This document shows positions 8,758-20,100 of a stretch of DNA of 64,000 nt, piece by piece. This DNA comes from Seongchinamella unica. Its GTDB lineage: Bacteria > Pseudomonadota > Gammaproteobacteria > Pseudomonadales > Halieaceae. Location of the stretch: positions 667,335 through 731,334 of the forward strand of contig NZ_SMSE01000001.1 in assembly GCF_004354085.1 (NCBI RefSeq). Direction: 5' to 3'. The notes below the pieces were generated by a model that worked only from the letters and a program-made list of their open reading frames with translations, was not told the origin of the DNA and did not search any database. Position 1 is the stretch's first letter; the number at the start of each line of letters is the position of its first letter. Position numbers and translations under genes: made by a program.

Positions 8758-10622
8758 AGAGCTACGCGCAGCCAGCCGGTGAAGCGATGGGTCCAGATCC
8801 AGAGCAGGCGGCGCTCGCCGATCTCGATCTTGCCGGTACCGGTCATCCCAGGCCGCAAATCCGGTGCCGGCTGCAGTAGTTTCGCCTCGACACGGAAGAC
8901 ATTTACCCCATCTTCCGCGGCCGCCACGGGCGTGATCCGATCAACCTCAATGTCGAGGTCGAGCTCGGGCCTCGGGGCCAAAACGAGTTGCCCGCGCTGT
9001 CCCTCCTGTAGGAAGGTAACGTCCCGTTCGTCGACGCTCAGTGCCACCCGGTAATCCCCGAGCGGCGCGACCTTGAACAGAATCTCACCGCGCTCCACCG
9101 GTTCTCCGATGGAGCGACTGAGGTCACCGAAGATTGCAGTGCCATCGAAAGGCGCCCGGATCACCGATCGAGACACCCGCTCGTTAAGCATTTCGATTTG
9201 CGCATCCGTCTGAGCGATCTGCGCCTTGAAAATCTGAGTGCCCGCCCGCTCACGCTCCGCGATAGCCTCGAGATACTGTCGCTCCAACTGTTCACGCTGG
9301 CTCAGGAGCCTGGCCAGGTCCAGCCGCAAATCGCGGTCCTCCAGCCGGGCCATCTCGTCGCCTTCGGCGAGGACATCGCCGGCCCGGGTGAGAGCACGAC
9401 TGACGTAGCCATCATAGGGCGCGGTAACGACGCGCTCCACAGCGCCCTCGAGTACCGCCGGCGCACCGACGCGGTGCGTACCGTCGATCAGCGCCAGAGC
9501 CGCGACCAGCAGCACGAAAACCAGCGTTACCGCCTTGAGGACGGCATGCCTCGGACCGAGGAGCGCGCGAAGAAACGCCAGACCTCGATCGCGAGAAACT
9601 GCGAGCAAAGATCGGTCGTTGAGACGTTTGAGATGTAGTATCGGTCCGCAGGCCGCGCCAACCTGCTCCAGCAGCAAGACTTCCTCGTCGGTGAAGGACT
9701 TCTCGCGCTCCAGCAAAATCGCGCCGGTTACCTGCGCCTCGTTGTAGATGGGTACGGTGCAGATTGACCGGTAACTTTCGGCCTGGGCAAGTTCGTCATG
9801 AGCGCGATGGATCAGCATGTCTTCACCTTCGTCACCTTCGTCAAGGGGGAGACGCAGCGGCCGGTTCTGGTCGACCGCTTCCTGCATCGCGGCAGCCACG
9901 GCTTGCACGAGATTCGCCTTGAGGTTGACCTGTGCGGCACCGGATATAGCTACGACGCGCAGCGCACTTTCCGTCGTTTCTCCCAGCATGCCTCGCGCGG
10001 CGCCGAATTGCGCCACCAGGCGGTTCACCAGCACCGTGCGTGCCGTAGCAGAGTCGCCGGCCTCCAGACAGGCAACCAGATTGGCCAGCACGACGCGCAG
10101 TTGCCGCGCGTCCCGCGACCGGTTTCCGGGCTGCTCACGTAACGCCGCTGCATGCAGGTGGCTGACACTCCACTGCAGATCGCGAAGCCGATGCAGAAGT
10201 TCGCTGTCGCTGGACGCCGCGCATTCCAGAGCGACCACCCCATACACCAGTCCATCCAACTCGAGGGGGACAGCGATGTACCCCGCAGCATCACCCTCTC
10301 CGGCCGGGGACTGTCGGGCCACATTCTTACGCTCGGCCATCGCCAGTTCCGAGGCCTGCATCAGTGCAGTAGTCAGGCGAGCGCCGGCTGGCCATGTGCT
10401 CACCGGCGCAAATGGACCCTCGCCGGGCGGGCCGAGCACGACGACCCCGCTATGAATGCCTGCAGCGCGAGAGCAATGCATCCCCAGCCACACGACGGCG
10501 GTGTCATTGAGGCTTTCAGCGGATAGCAGCTGTTTCCAACAGACGGAATCGTGATAGGCGGCTACACTGCGCACGGCAGCGTCCGTTCGCTGTGTTGAGG
10601 CCGACTGGTTATTGGTGGCCAT
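8739..10622 (-). CDS. GAF-GAF-TM-HlyD fusion adaptor
   Basis: A 627-residue protein. The N-terminal cytoplasmic part carries two GAF-like domains (about 25-160 and 175-335; AAGYIAVPLELDGLVYGVVALE and SICTVPIYNEAQVTGAILLE are typical GAF strands). One transmembrane segment lies at about 361-380. The periplasmic HlyD part has a first lipoyl half at about 392-430, a coiled coil at about 430-480, a second lipoyl half (SVIRAPFDGTAIFGD) and a barrel to about 600. The architecture implies that a cytoplasmic signal is sensed and passed to a periplasmic adaptor. The ligand is unknown, and no cyclic-nucleotide signature was recognised. It sits between the DUF3467 gene (31-base gap) and the M50 gene (19-base overlap). 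Confidence 0.82.
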   Translation of the reverse strand: MATNNQSASTQRTDAAVRSVAAYHDSVCWKQLLSAESLNDTAVVWLGMHCSRAAGIHSGVVVLGPPGEGPFAPVSTWPAGARLTTALMQASELAMAERKNVARQSPAGEGDAAGYIAVPLELDGLVYGVVALECAASSDSELLHRLRDLQWSVSHLHAAALREQPGNRSRDARQLRVVLANLVACLEAGDSATARTVLVNRLVAQFGAARGMLGETTESALRVVAISGAAQVNLKANLVQAVAAAMQEAVDQNRPLRLPLDEGDEGEDMLIHRAHDELAQAESYRSICTVPIYNEAQVTGAILLEREKSFTDEEVLLLEQVGAACGPILHLKRLNDRSLLAVSRDRGLAFLRALLGPRHAVLKAVTLVFVLLVAALALIDGTHRVGAPAVLEGAVERVVTAPYDGYVSRALTRAGDVLAEGDEMARLEDRDLRLDLARLLSQREQLERQYLEAIAERERAGTQIFKAQIAQTDAQIEMLNERVSRSVIRAPFDGTAIFGDLSRSIGEPVERGEILFKVAPLGDYRVALSVDERDVTFLQEGQRGQLVLAPRPELDLDIEVDRITPVAAAEDGVNVFRVEAKLLQPAPDLRPGMTGTGKIEIGERRLLWIWTHRFTGWLRVALWRWLP

Positions 10623-10653
10623 GTCTCAGAAAACGCAGGGCCTGCTAAGGCAC

Positions 10654-11019
10654 CTACTCTCCGGGCTTGACGCTTCCCTTTATATCCAGGGTCCCGTACT
10701 TTCTCTCGTAGTCCTTGAGTACACCACCCAGAAGCAGTAGCAGGCGCTTGGCGGCCAGCGGGTTAAGGATGATGCGCTCAGAGAGTTTGATGGTCATTTC
10801 GTTCTCGGTGCGAACGTTCCAGGTCTGGTTGGTGCCGAAGAATATGGTGACTTCTTCCTGCGTCGCCGCGGCATTCACGACGTTGGCGTAGGAGGTGGCT
10901 AGATCGCTATCGTCCCAGTGGACCTTCAGCCCGCCTTTTTTATTGCCGACACTGCTCCCCGAGGCGGCGTTCGCTTCAGTACTACCGTTGCTGTTCGCGT
11001 TGTCTTTTTTATCGCTCAT
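10654..11019 (-). CDS. DUF3467-family small cytoplasmic protein
   Basis: A 121-residue soluble protein. After a low-complexity Asn/Ser/Gly-rich head (1-30) it has the DUF3467 pattern: WDDSDLATSYANVVNAAATQEEVTIFFG (about 35-62), then ERIILNPLAAKRLLLLLGGVL and a YERKYGTLDI tail. The family's function is unknown. The ATG at 11019 was chosen because GGGG lies about six bases upstream; two further in-frame ATGs (to 11076) are possible but poorer. It lies directly between the giant protein gene and the GAF-HlyD gene, so it may be a chaperone, targeting factor or regulator of that system. That role is inference. Confidence 0.75.
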   Translation of the reverse strand: MSDKKDNANSNGSTEANAASGSSVGNKKGGLKVHWDDSDLATSYANVVNAAATQEEVTIFFGTNQTWNVRTENEMTIKLSERIILNPLAAKRLLLLLGGVLKDYERKYGTLDIKGSVKPGE

Positions 11020-11133
11020 CCCTGGCCCCATCTGGCTTGCTTGAAGTTGGCGGTGGTTACGGCTGCCCATCGCCACCGCTTCGTCTGTAGTAAGTGATCC
11101 TCTTACGCTGCGTGCATTCTTGCCTGTTCGCTA

Positions 11134-14100
11134 TCATGGCCTCTGCTCAATGCTCCAGTCAACCATCCTGCCGGCGAGAATTTCCTTTGTCACCTTGCCA
11201 GCGCTGGACGCGAGGTCAGAAGCCACAAAATCCCCGTGTTCATCGAGGGACAGGAAAGCGGAGCGCGCGGTTGCCTCTGGGGTGGCGAGCAGATGCTGCT
11301 CCCCGACGCTGAGGGTGCCGTCCATTACCGGCAGGTCACCGTGGGCGAAGCCAAGGGCGTGACCGATTTCATGGCTGACCACCGTGAGCAGGTCCATACC
11401 CTCTTGCTTTTCGTCACTGGCCCAGCCGTTGCCAGCGGCATCGCTGTCGATGTAGATGGTGCCGTCGTGCTCCAGGCCGAGCAGCTCGCCCTCCAGATCG
11501 GCAAGTGTGATGTCCACGGACTCGAGCCTGGCCAGATCGGCTTCCTCAAGCAGACCGCTGTTGGCCCATTGAATCCGCGCCTTTTCCGCCACGGAAGCCA
11601 GCATTTCCTCTTCGAGCGTCTCACCGCCTTCGCCCATGCTGTCGGCCATCAGCGGATCGCCGTAGCTGGGATCATCCGTTAACACTGCGACGGAGCCGAA
11701 TTCGGCGGTGCCGGAAAGCACAAGCGCACCCATGTCGCCATCGTTCAGCAACGCGTTGTAGACATACCCGATCACGTCCTGGCCATCGACACGAACGCTG
11801 ACTGTAGTGCCACTCAACCCGACCTCCAGGCGCTGTTCGCCGACGCCCGCAAGACTGAAGTCCGCGCTCGCATCGATCACGAAACCGGTCTTCGTGGTGT
11901 AGTGACCGATGAGCACCTGCTGGCTGGCGATATCCAGGGCGGCGAATTTGAAACGGCCGTCGTCGTAGTGATCAAAGGCCACTCCCGCCACGTCGCTGGC
12001 CGCAATCGCCGCAGCAATCTCAAGATAAGCCGCGGTCGCCACATCCAGACTGACGATGCTAAGCGCATATTCGTCGCCGGCGGGATCACCCTGGTAACTA
12101 TCGCTGTCCTCGGTCCAACTGCCTTTTACGGGGACAAACCCATCAGCCACGCCGTCTGCGAAGTCCTCCAACTGCGTATAGGTGATGTCCGGCGGCAGTT
12201 TCTGCACCGCGAGATTGTCGAAGCTGGCACTGGAATTGTTCGTCCCGACACCAACCATGCCGTAGTTCAGACCAAGGGAAATGCCGTCGATCACCCGCGC
12301 GCCAAAGCTGTGACTCAGAGATTCCTGACCGTCGACCATCAGCGTCACCGTTGTGCCGTTCACGGCGACCAGCAGATTGTGGTTGTTGTTCGCCTTCAGG
12401 CGCATGTTGTCCTGGGCCTCAACGATCCATCCTTCAGCCGTGCGCTGACCGATCTGCAGCTTGTCTGTTCCGACTTCGATACCGGCGAACTTGAAGTCTT
12501 CCGGTCCCTGATAATCAAAGATTACATAGCCGTTCGACTTCACACCGGCGCGATCTTTGTCCGCATTGACCGTGGCCGTGACTTCAAAATAAGAAGGCAG
12601 CTGATCACCGACGAACATGAAGTTGATGGCCTCGCCGCTGGCAATGGGGCTGCCCTGCAACGCTCCCCCGGCAATGTTCCAGTCGCCGGATTCGGCGGCC
12701 ATGGTGGTCGCCTGGCCATCGTTGAAGTCCTCGGCCTCCATGACGTCGCGCTTGCCACCGGGAATGTTACCCGCCTGCGGGTCGTTGGGCGCACCGGTCT
12801 GGTCCTGCCAGTCGAAATCCTTCTGCAGCACCATGCCCAGCTCGCCCTCGGGCTCGCCGTTACGATCAGGGTCGGAACCGGCATCCGCGGCACGGGTAGG
12901 ATCGGCACCGTCGCTCTCGGATAGATCCAGCAGGTACTCCTGCAGCTGCGGCTGCAGGCTGCGACTGACACTGAACTGGCCGAAGGGCGCATAGGGCGTA
13001 ACGTAGCTATTGAACTCACCCACCCAGTCGATCATGCGGTCGGCGCCGCTGTTGTTGATCATCACGTCGCGACCGGCCCCGCCGTAGGCCATATCGGCAC
13101 CGCGGGAATCGCTGAGCATGTAGCCGGTGCCGGCAAAGGCCGGGTCATCGGGCTCATCGTTCAAACCGCCGTGGGTATCGTGGTTGTCGTCGATGTTCAG
13201 CAGGTCGGAGCCGTAACCACCGTAGAGACGATCGAGGTCCGTACCGCCGACCAGCCAGTCATTGCCGAGGTCGCCAAAGATCACGTCGTTGCCGTCGTGA
13301 ACCATGGTGCCGACCGGGTCATTATCGTCAGTAAAGGCCTCGAAATTGAGCAGGAATTCCTTGTCGCCGTCACCGGTGGCAACCATGATCTTGGTCAGCG
13401 GGTGGAACTCGTCATAAAGTGCGAACTCCTCACTGGCGGGATCGAAGCCGAGCACACCGCCTGGGTTGTCCGGCGTCGAATAACCGCTCAGGTAATCCGT
13501 GGCACCCACCTGGGCTGCCACGTCCTCCATGGCCTCGGCCCCGGAGATGGCATCGTCACCGGCACCGCCGTGCAGCGAATCGTCTCCCAGGCCGCCATAA
13601 ATAATGTCGTCCTCTCCGACCTCGAAGGGGGTGAGGTCCACGGTGCGCTTGAGTGCATCGCTGAGATTGATGACAGACTGCTGAATGTCCCCGGGGGTGT
13701 CGATGTACTGATCCAGATCGCGATTCCCGAGTGCGGCAATACCGTAGAGCGACTCGCCGTAATCCACGCTGTTGCGGCTGGTGGCAATGAGGCCTGTATC
13801 ACCGAGAATGGCGTCCTCGCCGGTGCCGCCGGAGAGCCAGTCAGTCCCCTGCTCGCCGAAGATGTCGTCGTTTTCCGCATCGCCGTAAGCCACATCGGCA
13901 CCGAACATTGCGTGGATGAAGTCATCGCCGCTTTCGCCCCAGATGGTGTCCGCATCACCGCGGTTATTCGCGGCCACATCGGGATCGTAATCCAGGCGCG
14001 TCATGCCGCGCACCACGATGCGCAGGTCGCCGCGCTCGCTGTCCTCGGCGTCGTAGTTGAACTCCTCGTAATCGCCGCCGTCGGTATCGTCGGTGCCGAC

Positions 14101-17100
14101 AATGCGATAAATCGAACCGTTGTCGCCGACGATCATGTCGGCGTCGCGGGCGTGCCGGTCTACTTCGGCAATCAACGGATCTGCAGGACCGGTAGTGGCA
14201 TTGCGTTCGAGGCGGTCGGGATTGGCGGCGCCGCCGTAAATGAGGTCGGAGCCGTCGGGACGTTGCACGGTCGTGGTCAGGCCAAAGAGATCCGAGCTGC
14301 CACCGATAATGTCATCCTGGCCAAGGCCGCCGTAAAGCAGATCCGCACCGCCGTTGCCCTCAATGTAGTCGTCACCATCGGTTGCGGCCTCGAAGACATT
14401 GAAGTACAGAGTGCCATCGGTGGCGCCGCCGGAGTCCGCGGTGCTCAGCGCCGTGCTGACACTGTCCGGATCGCCGTCATCGGCGCCGATGTAACCGTCG
14501 CCCTGCACGATATCATCACCGAGCTGGCCGAAGAGTTCATCGTTGTCGGCATTACCGGCCAGGTAATCGTTGCCATACAGCCCGGATAAGGTGCTGTCAC
14601 TGTGATCGAGCAGCGTGATGGTGCGCCCCGGGCCTTCATCGGGGTTGCCCTGGGCGGTAACAGTCACATCGGCATCGCCATAGTCCGGATCACCGAGCGC
14701 GGTTTCATAGAGAAGCGTTCCATCGAGGGTCCGGTAACGCTCGCCAATATCGTCATTGTTGCGCCAGATGATTGCGTTGTCGCCGGCGAGGGCGTCGTCG
14801 CCGCTGCCGCCGTCGATGACGTCACTGACATCGCTGCCCGCGGTCACGATTGCCGGTGCGCTGAGTTCGTCGATGCCACCGGCCACGTTGTGACCGCCGG
14901 TGAGGTCGTCGTTGCCAGTGCCTCCGAACAGCCGGTCGTCGCCCTGCTGGCCGAGGATGATGTCGTCGCCACCCTCGCCCCAGACCTGGTCGCCCTCGCC
15001 GCCATCGCCGTCACCCGTGTCGATGGCGAAGAAGTTGCGGGAATTGAGCGTGCTGTGCTGGCTTAACTGGGGATAAACGACCCCGTGGTCGCCGAAGATC
15101 AGGTCATCGTTAGTGCCTGCCGTACCGGCCGCGTCCGCCTCATCACCCCAGAGGGCATCGGCATCGGTGCCGCCGAGCAGGATATCGCTGCCGTCATCGC
15201 CCTGGATGGTGTCGCGGCCGCCGGGACGCGCCGCCGGCAACTCCGTGGTGATGATATCTAGCGTCGCCAGACCGCCAGAATCCGATTCACCGTCGAAAAA
15301 TGCATCGCCGCTGAAGTTGTAGCCCCACTCAAGGCGGCCGTTGTCACCCAGCGCGATGTCATCACCATCATTACCGTTGATGGTATCGCCGTCGGTGCCG
15401 CCCATCAGGATGTCGTCGGCCGCATTACCCTCGATAGTATCGACACCACCAGTACTCGCTGTGGTGTCCGTGGTGCGCAGCGTAAGGAACGGCGCGCCCC
15501 TGAGCAGGCGCTCCCCGGCACCCTCACCGAGGAACAGTTCGCCGTTGTCCCCGAGAACCACGTCCTCCCCGTCAGCACTGCCCGGAATCGCGCCATCGCC
15601 GTACAGCGTATCACCATCGAGACCGCCCATGATGACATCACCGCCATCGTGGCCGGAGATGGTGTCTGCGCCGCCAGGCTGAGTCAGGCTGGTGCGCACC
15701 TCATCGAGACTGGAGAGGTCGGCATCTCCCTCGCCAAACAGCACTTCGCCACCATCGCCCAGGAGCAGATCGTCACCGGCGTTGCCGCCGATAATGTCAC
15801 CGGCCACACCACCGAGAGCGATATCGTTGCCGGCGTCACCGCCAATAGAATCGACATCTCCCGTGGTGTCACTGCTGTCCGTGGTCGCCACGCTATCGAC
15901 GGCGGTGCCAAGGACAAAAGCATTACCGGGCACGGCGCCGCCTTTGAGAATCACTTCGCCATTATCGCCGAGCAGGATATCGTCGCTGTCACCTCCGCGG
16001 ATGACATCGCTGCCAAAACCGCCGATGGCCAGGTCTGCACCGGTGTTGCCGTACAGGGTGTCATTGCCACCCTGGTCCTTGTCAGTACTGGTGACCTTAA
16101 GCACGGTCACGTTGGCCCCCGTGGGTACGAAGCTGAGGCCGCCGAACGTAATTGCCACGTTGTCGCCGGCGAGCAGGTCGGCGCCGTCATTGCCGTAGGC
16201 AAAGTCGCCACCACTGCCGCCGATCAGGATATCCAGGCCGCTGCGGCCATAGAGCCTGTCGTTGCCGAAGGCGCCGGCAACACTCGAATGCACTGCCACC
16301 AGTTCATCTTTGGTGAGGTAGCCCTGGTCGCCCACACCAATGTCGTTGCCGTTGCCACCCTGGGCGTCACCGAATATCTCGTCGGCGAGCCCGCCGCCGA
16401 ACAGGATGTCGTCGCCATCCTCGCCGCGCAGCGTATCCATGCCCTCGCCGCCATCGGAGAAGGTGGTAACGCGATCAAGGTCCACGTCCTGAGTACGGGT
16501 GCTGACATCGCCGCCGGCGTAGAACGCGCCGTTATCGCCGATGACGATGTCATCGCCGTTGCCGGCAAAAATGGTGTCGCCACCGTCGCTGCCGGCAAAG
16601 TCTTCGTCCGCCGCGTCGTCGACGCCGGCATTCTGTGCAGGGCCCGCATAGCTCAGCGGTACGGCTTCGAAGTTGTCATTGTAGTTGTCGGCATAAGGCG
16701 AGGAGCCGCCAATCACCAGGTCGGCGCCGGCACCAGAGCGGATCAGGTCCGCACCGCCGCCGCCTTCAACATAGTCGTTGTCATCGCCGGAGAATATCTC
16801 GTCGGCGCCCGCGCCGCCAAAGGCGCGGTCGTTGCCACTGCCGGTGACCAGCAGGTCATCGCCATCACCGCCGTAGAAGCTGTCGTTGCCCCCCTCGGCA
16901 TTGTCCTCCGGGTCTGCCTCCTCGCTGTCGTAGGCATCACGAATGGTGTCGTTGCCCGGGCCGCCGAATATCAGATCATCGCCGGTATCGTCAGGCCCGA
17001 CGCCGGCGCCCTCGCCGAAGAGCACGTCTTTGCCGGTGGCATCATCATTGAAGCGATTGTCGCCCCAGATCTTGTCACTGCCCTGGCCTCCCTCGATCAG

Positions 17101-20100
17101 GTCGGTCTCATCGTTCCCGGTGAGTTCGTCGTTGCCCCAGCCACCGGTGATGTTGTCGTTGCCATCGCCACCGTAGACGATGTCAACACCGAAGTCACCA
17201 CGCAGGTCATCGGCGCCGTCGTTGCCCTCGATCTCGTCGTCGTAGGTCGGTTCGACGAAGGCCGCGAAGCCCGCATTACCCAGGGCAAGGTTCAGCTTCT
17301 CGATGAGGTCAAACTCTATCTCACCCTCGGCGTAGCTGCGCTCCTGGTTGATACCGTCTTCGCCGAAGACAGTATCATCGCCGCCATCGCCGTACAGTTT
17401 GTCGCTGCCGGCGTTGCCGCGGATATCATCGGGATCGGCGCCGCCATGAATTTCGTCATCGCCCAGGCCGCCGCGGAGGATGTCCTCGCCCGCATCACCG
17501 TGGAGGTTATCGTTACCAGAGCCACCGAAAATCTCGTCGTTGCCGGCGCCCCCGCTAATATCGGCGCCAAAGACCACCGATTCATCGATGGTGATCTTGT
17601 CGTCTTCCGCGCCGCCGTTGCCAATGATACGGGTGCCGGTGAGGTTGAGGCTCGCAATGGTGATATCGCGGATCGCAGCTGCCGTGTTGTCCGCGTAGCT
17701 GGGCGCCTCGTCGGTGAACAGCTGGAACTGGCCGAAGCCGAGAATGCCGACGACATTACTCGACAGCACACCATCGCCATCGAGATCCTCAACCCCCTCA
17801 AGCTCGGTGCGCTCGATAACCCCGTTGCCGTTGATGTCCTTGAGCACGGTCAGCTCGCCATCGCCATCCCGATCCATCTCGCTGAGGACGAAAATCTCTT
17901 CCTCGCCATCGGTGGCGCCAGGCTGCCGGTCGCCGGCACGATCGCCGATATTGAGCAGGATGTCATCACCACTGAGTGTACCCGGCAGGGGGGGCGGCAA
18001 GGGCGGGCAGCTCACCGAGAAATCAAGCAGTGTGACGTCAAGCAGGTTGAGTGTTTCGGAGAAGATAGTGACGAAACCGAAGGGGGTATCGAAGCCGATC
18101 TTCACGAAGGCATCGAAGAAGGCGCTGAGCGCGCCCTCCAGATCGAATACGCACTCGACACCACGGGCGAAATTGCGCGCCAGCTCGTCGAGATAGACCT
18201 TGCCGTCGCTGTCGGGGTCGTTCCAGTTGGCACCGATTTCCGCGCGCACACCGCCCTCAACACCCGCGGAGGCAACCACCACGTTCAGTTCCGCACCCGC
18301 AGACGCCTCGACGCCCAGGCCGAGCTCCAGGATATCCTCCCCGGCATCATTCAGGTCGTTGAAATAGAAGCCGTTGAAGAAGGAGCCTGTGGCCAGGCCC
18401 CGGGTATCGAAGCCGACAGCGAAGTCGGCGAACAGCTCGGCACCGAGATTGACGGTGGCAAAGAGCGGGATCGGCGGGATGATCGGACCGAAGCTCATGC
18501 CGAAATCGAACTCTGCTGATAGCCTCGGGATATCCCAGGTCACCAGATCGACCGTTCCACCAATCAGCAGGTTAAACAGGGAAGCGGGGTTCTCTATGAT
18601 GTCGAAGGAGATCCCCAGTCCGCCGCTGGTATCAAAACCGGCACTAGCCTCGGCCTTGGTCACCAGTTCCGCTGTTCCAGGCTGGGACGTGAACGCGTTG
18701 CGCAGGCTTTCGGATGTCGCTGTCACCGAACCCAATGCGGCGTCAAGCGCGCTAGAGGCACTTGCCTCGGTCAGGTCAATGCCACCGAAGTCCATGTCGC
18801 CAAAGTTGATCTTGCCCGTGTCAGCAAGACCGTCGACGATGCCGATAACCTGATCCACGGTCTGCGCCACATTAAGGAAGACTTCGACAGATTCGAAACC
18901 GCTGCCGAGCAGTTTGATCGCACTGAGGAAGGTGATCGGGTCCTGACCCAGCAGTTTGGACAGGTCGGAGACTACCGGGACTTCCGTGTACAGGATGTCG
19001 AAAATCGGGTCCAGGGCGGAGGTGAAGGGCTCAAGCTGCTCGAGCACCGGACCGAAGGTATTCTGGAAGAACTCGCCGACATCAAGCGACAGATCGTTGA
19101 ACTCCAGCATCGGAAGGTCGGGAACTTCCCCACTGGTCAGATCATAGTCCCAGTCCGTGTTCATCTTTACTTCGAGGCTGGGCAAGGTGCCATCGGTGCC
19201 CGCTTCAATTCCGGCACTGATCAGCAGGTCGATATCCACTTCAAGATCGGAACTGAGGTCGAACATCAGTTCGCTCAGATCATCGATCTCACCCGTACCA
19301 AGGTCGACGCCGATATCGCCGCTGAGGTTCACACCTTCGTAGGTGACACCGTCATGCTCGCCGGACAATTCGGTAGCCACCAGCTGCAGGAAGAACAGGC
19401 GTGCGGTAAGACTGGTCCCATCAGTGAGCCCGGCGTTGAGGGACGCAGAAATTTCGTCAGTATCCGCATCGTCGCTGAACTTCAGGTACGGCCCAGTGAG
19501 CAGACCAAGGCCCAGGGTAAACTCGAGGCCGGCGTCGAACTCAACTGCGATGCCGCCCTCGGTCTCGACCTCGAAGATGAGCGCGTCGAGGCCGAGATCG
19601 AAACTGGTTTCAAAATCCTTGTTATAGTCGAACTCAAAATCTATTTCGACACCCAGGTTCGGATCAGACAACAAGTCCTGGGCGTCAAAATCAGCCGTAT
19701 TGATATCAACACCGCTGAGTGTAAAACGCACTGTCGGAATCAGGTCCAGTAGTAGATCAACTCCAGAAGCTGCCGCGCCTTCCGCGGTACTTATAGCACT
19801 GGTGACAGCCGTCTCAATCTGTTCATTGACCCACTCACCGAGATCATCGACCGCGTCGGGCACTTCTTCCAGCGCCGCCTTCATCGTGTCGAACGCATCC
19901 TGAAGGAAGCTCACCCCGTCGCCGATGACGTCTGCGGCATCATCGAGTACCGGCAACCCATCGATAAAGTCAGAGCCCAGTGCATCCTCCAGAATCTGCA
20001 GGATCGTATCGATGGCGGCGAACAGGTTGGCGAGATTCAGCTCTGTGAAGGAGCCGATGATGGCACTCACCTCCTCTTCGCTGAGGCCGTCGAGGGCGAA

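Noticed and set aside
13171-14589. 472-residue plus-strand open frame
   Set aside because: Same cause: antisense shadow of the RTX region, with no start context or domain.
15649-18519. 956-residue open frame on the plus strand, opposite the giant gene
   Set aside because: It lies antisense to the RTX repeats. The repetitive GC-rich codons of the real gene keep the opposite frame open. The translation is Val/Ala-rich without any family features.
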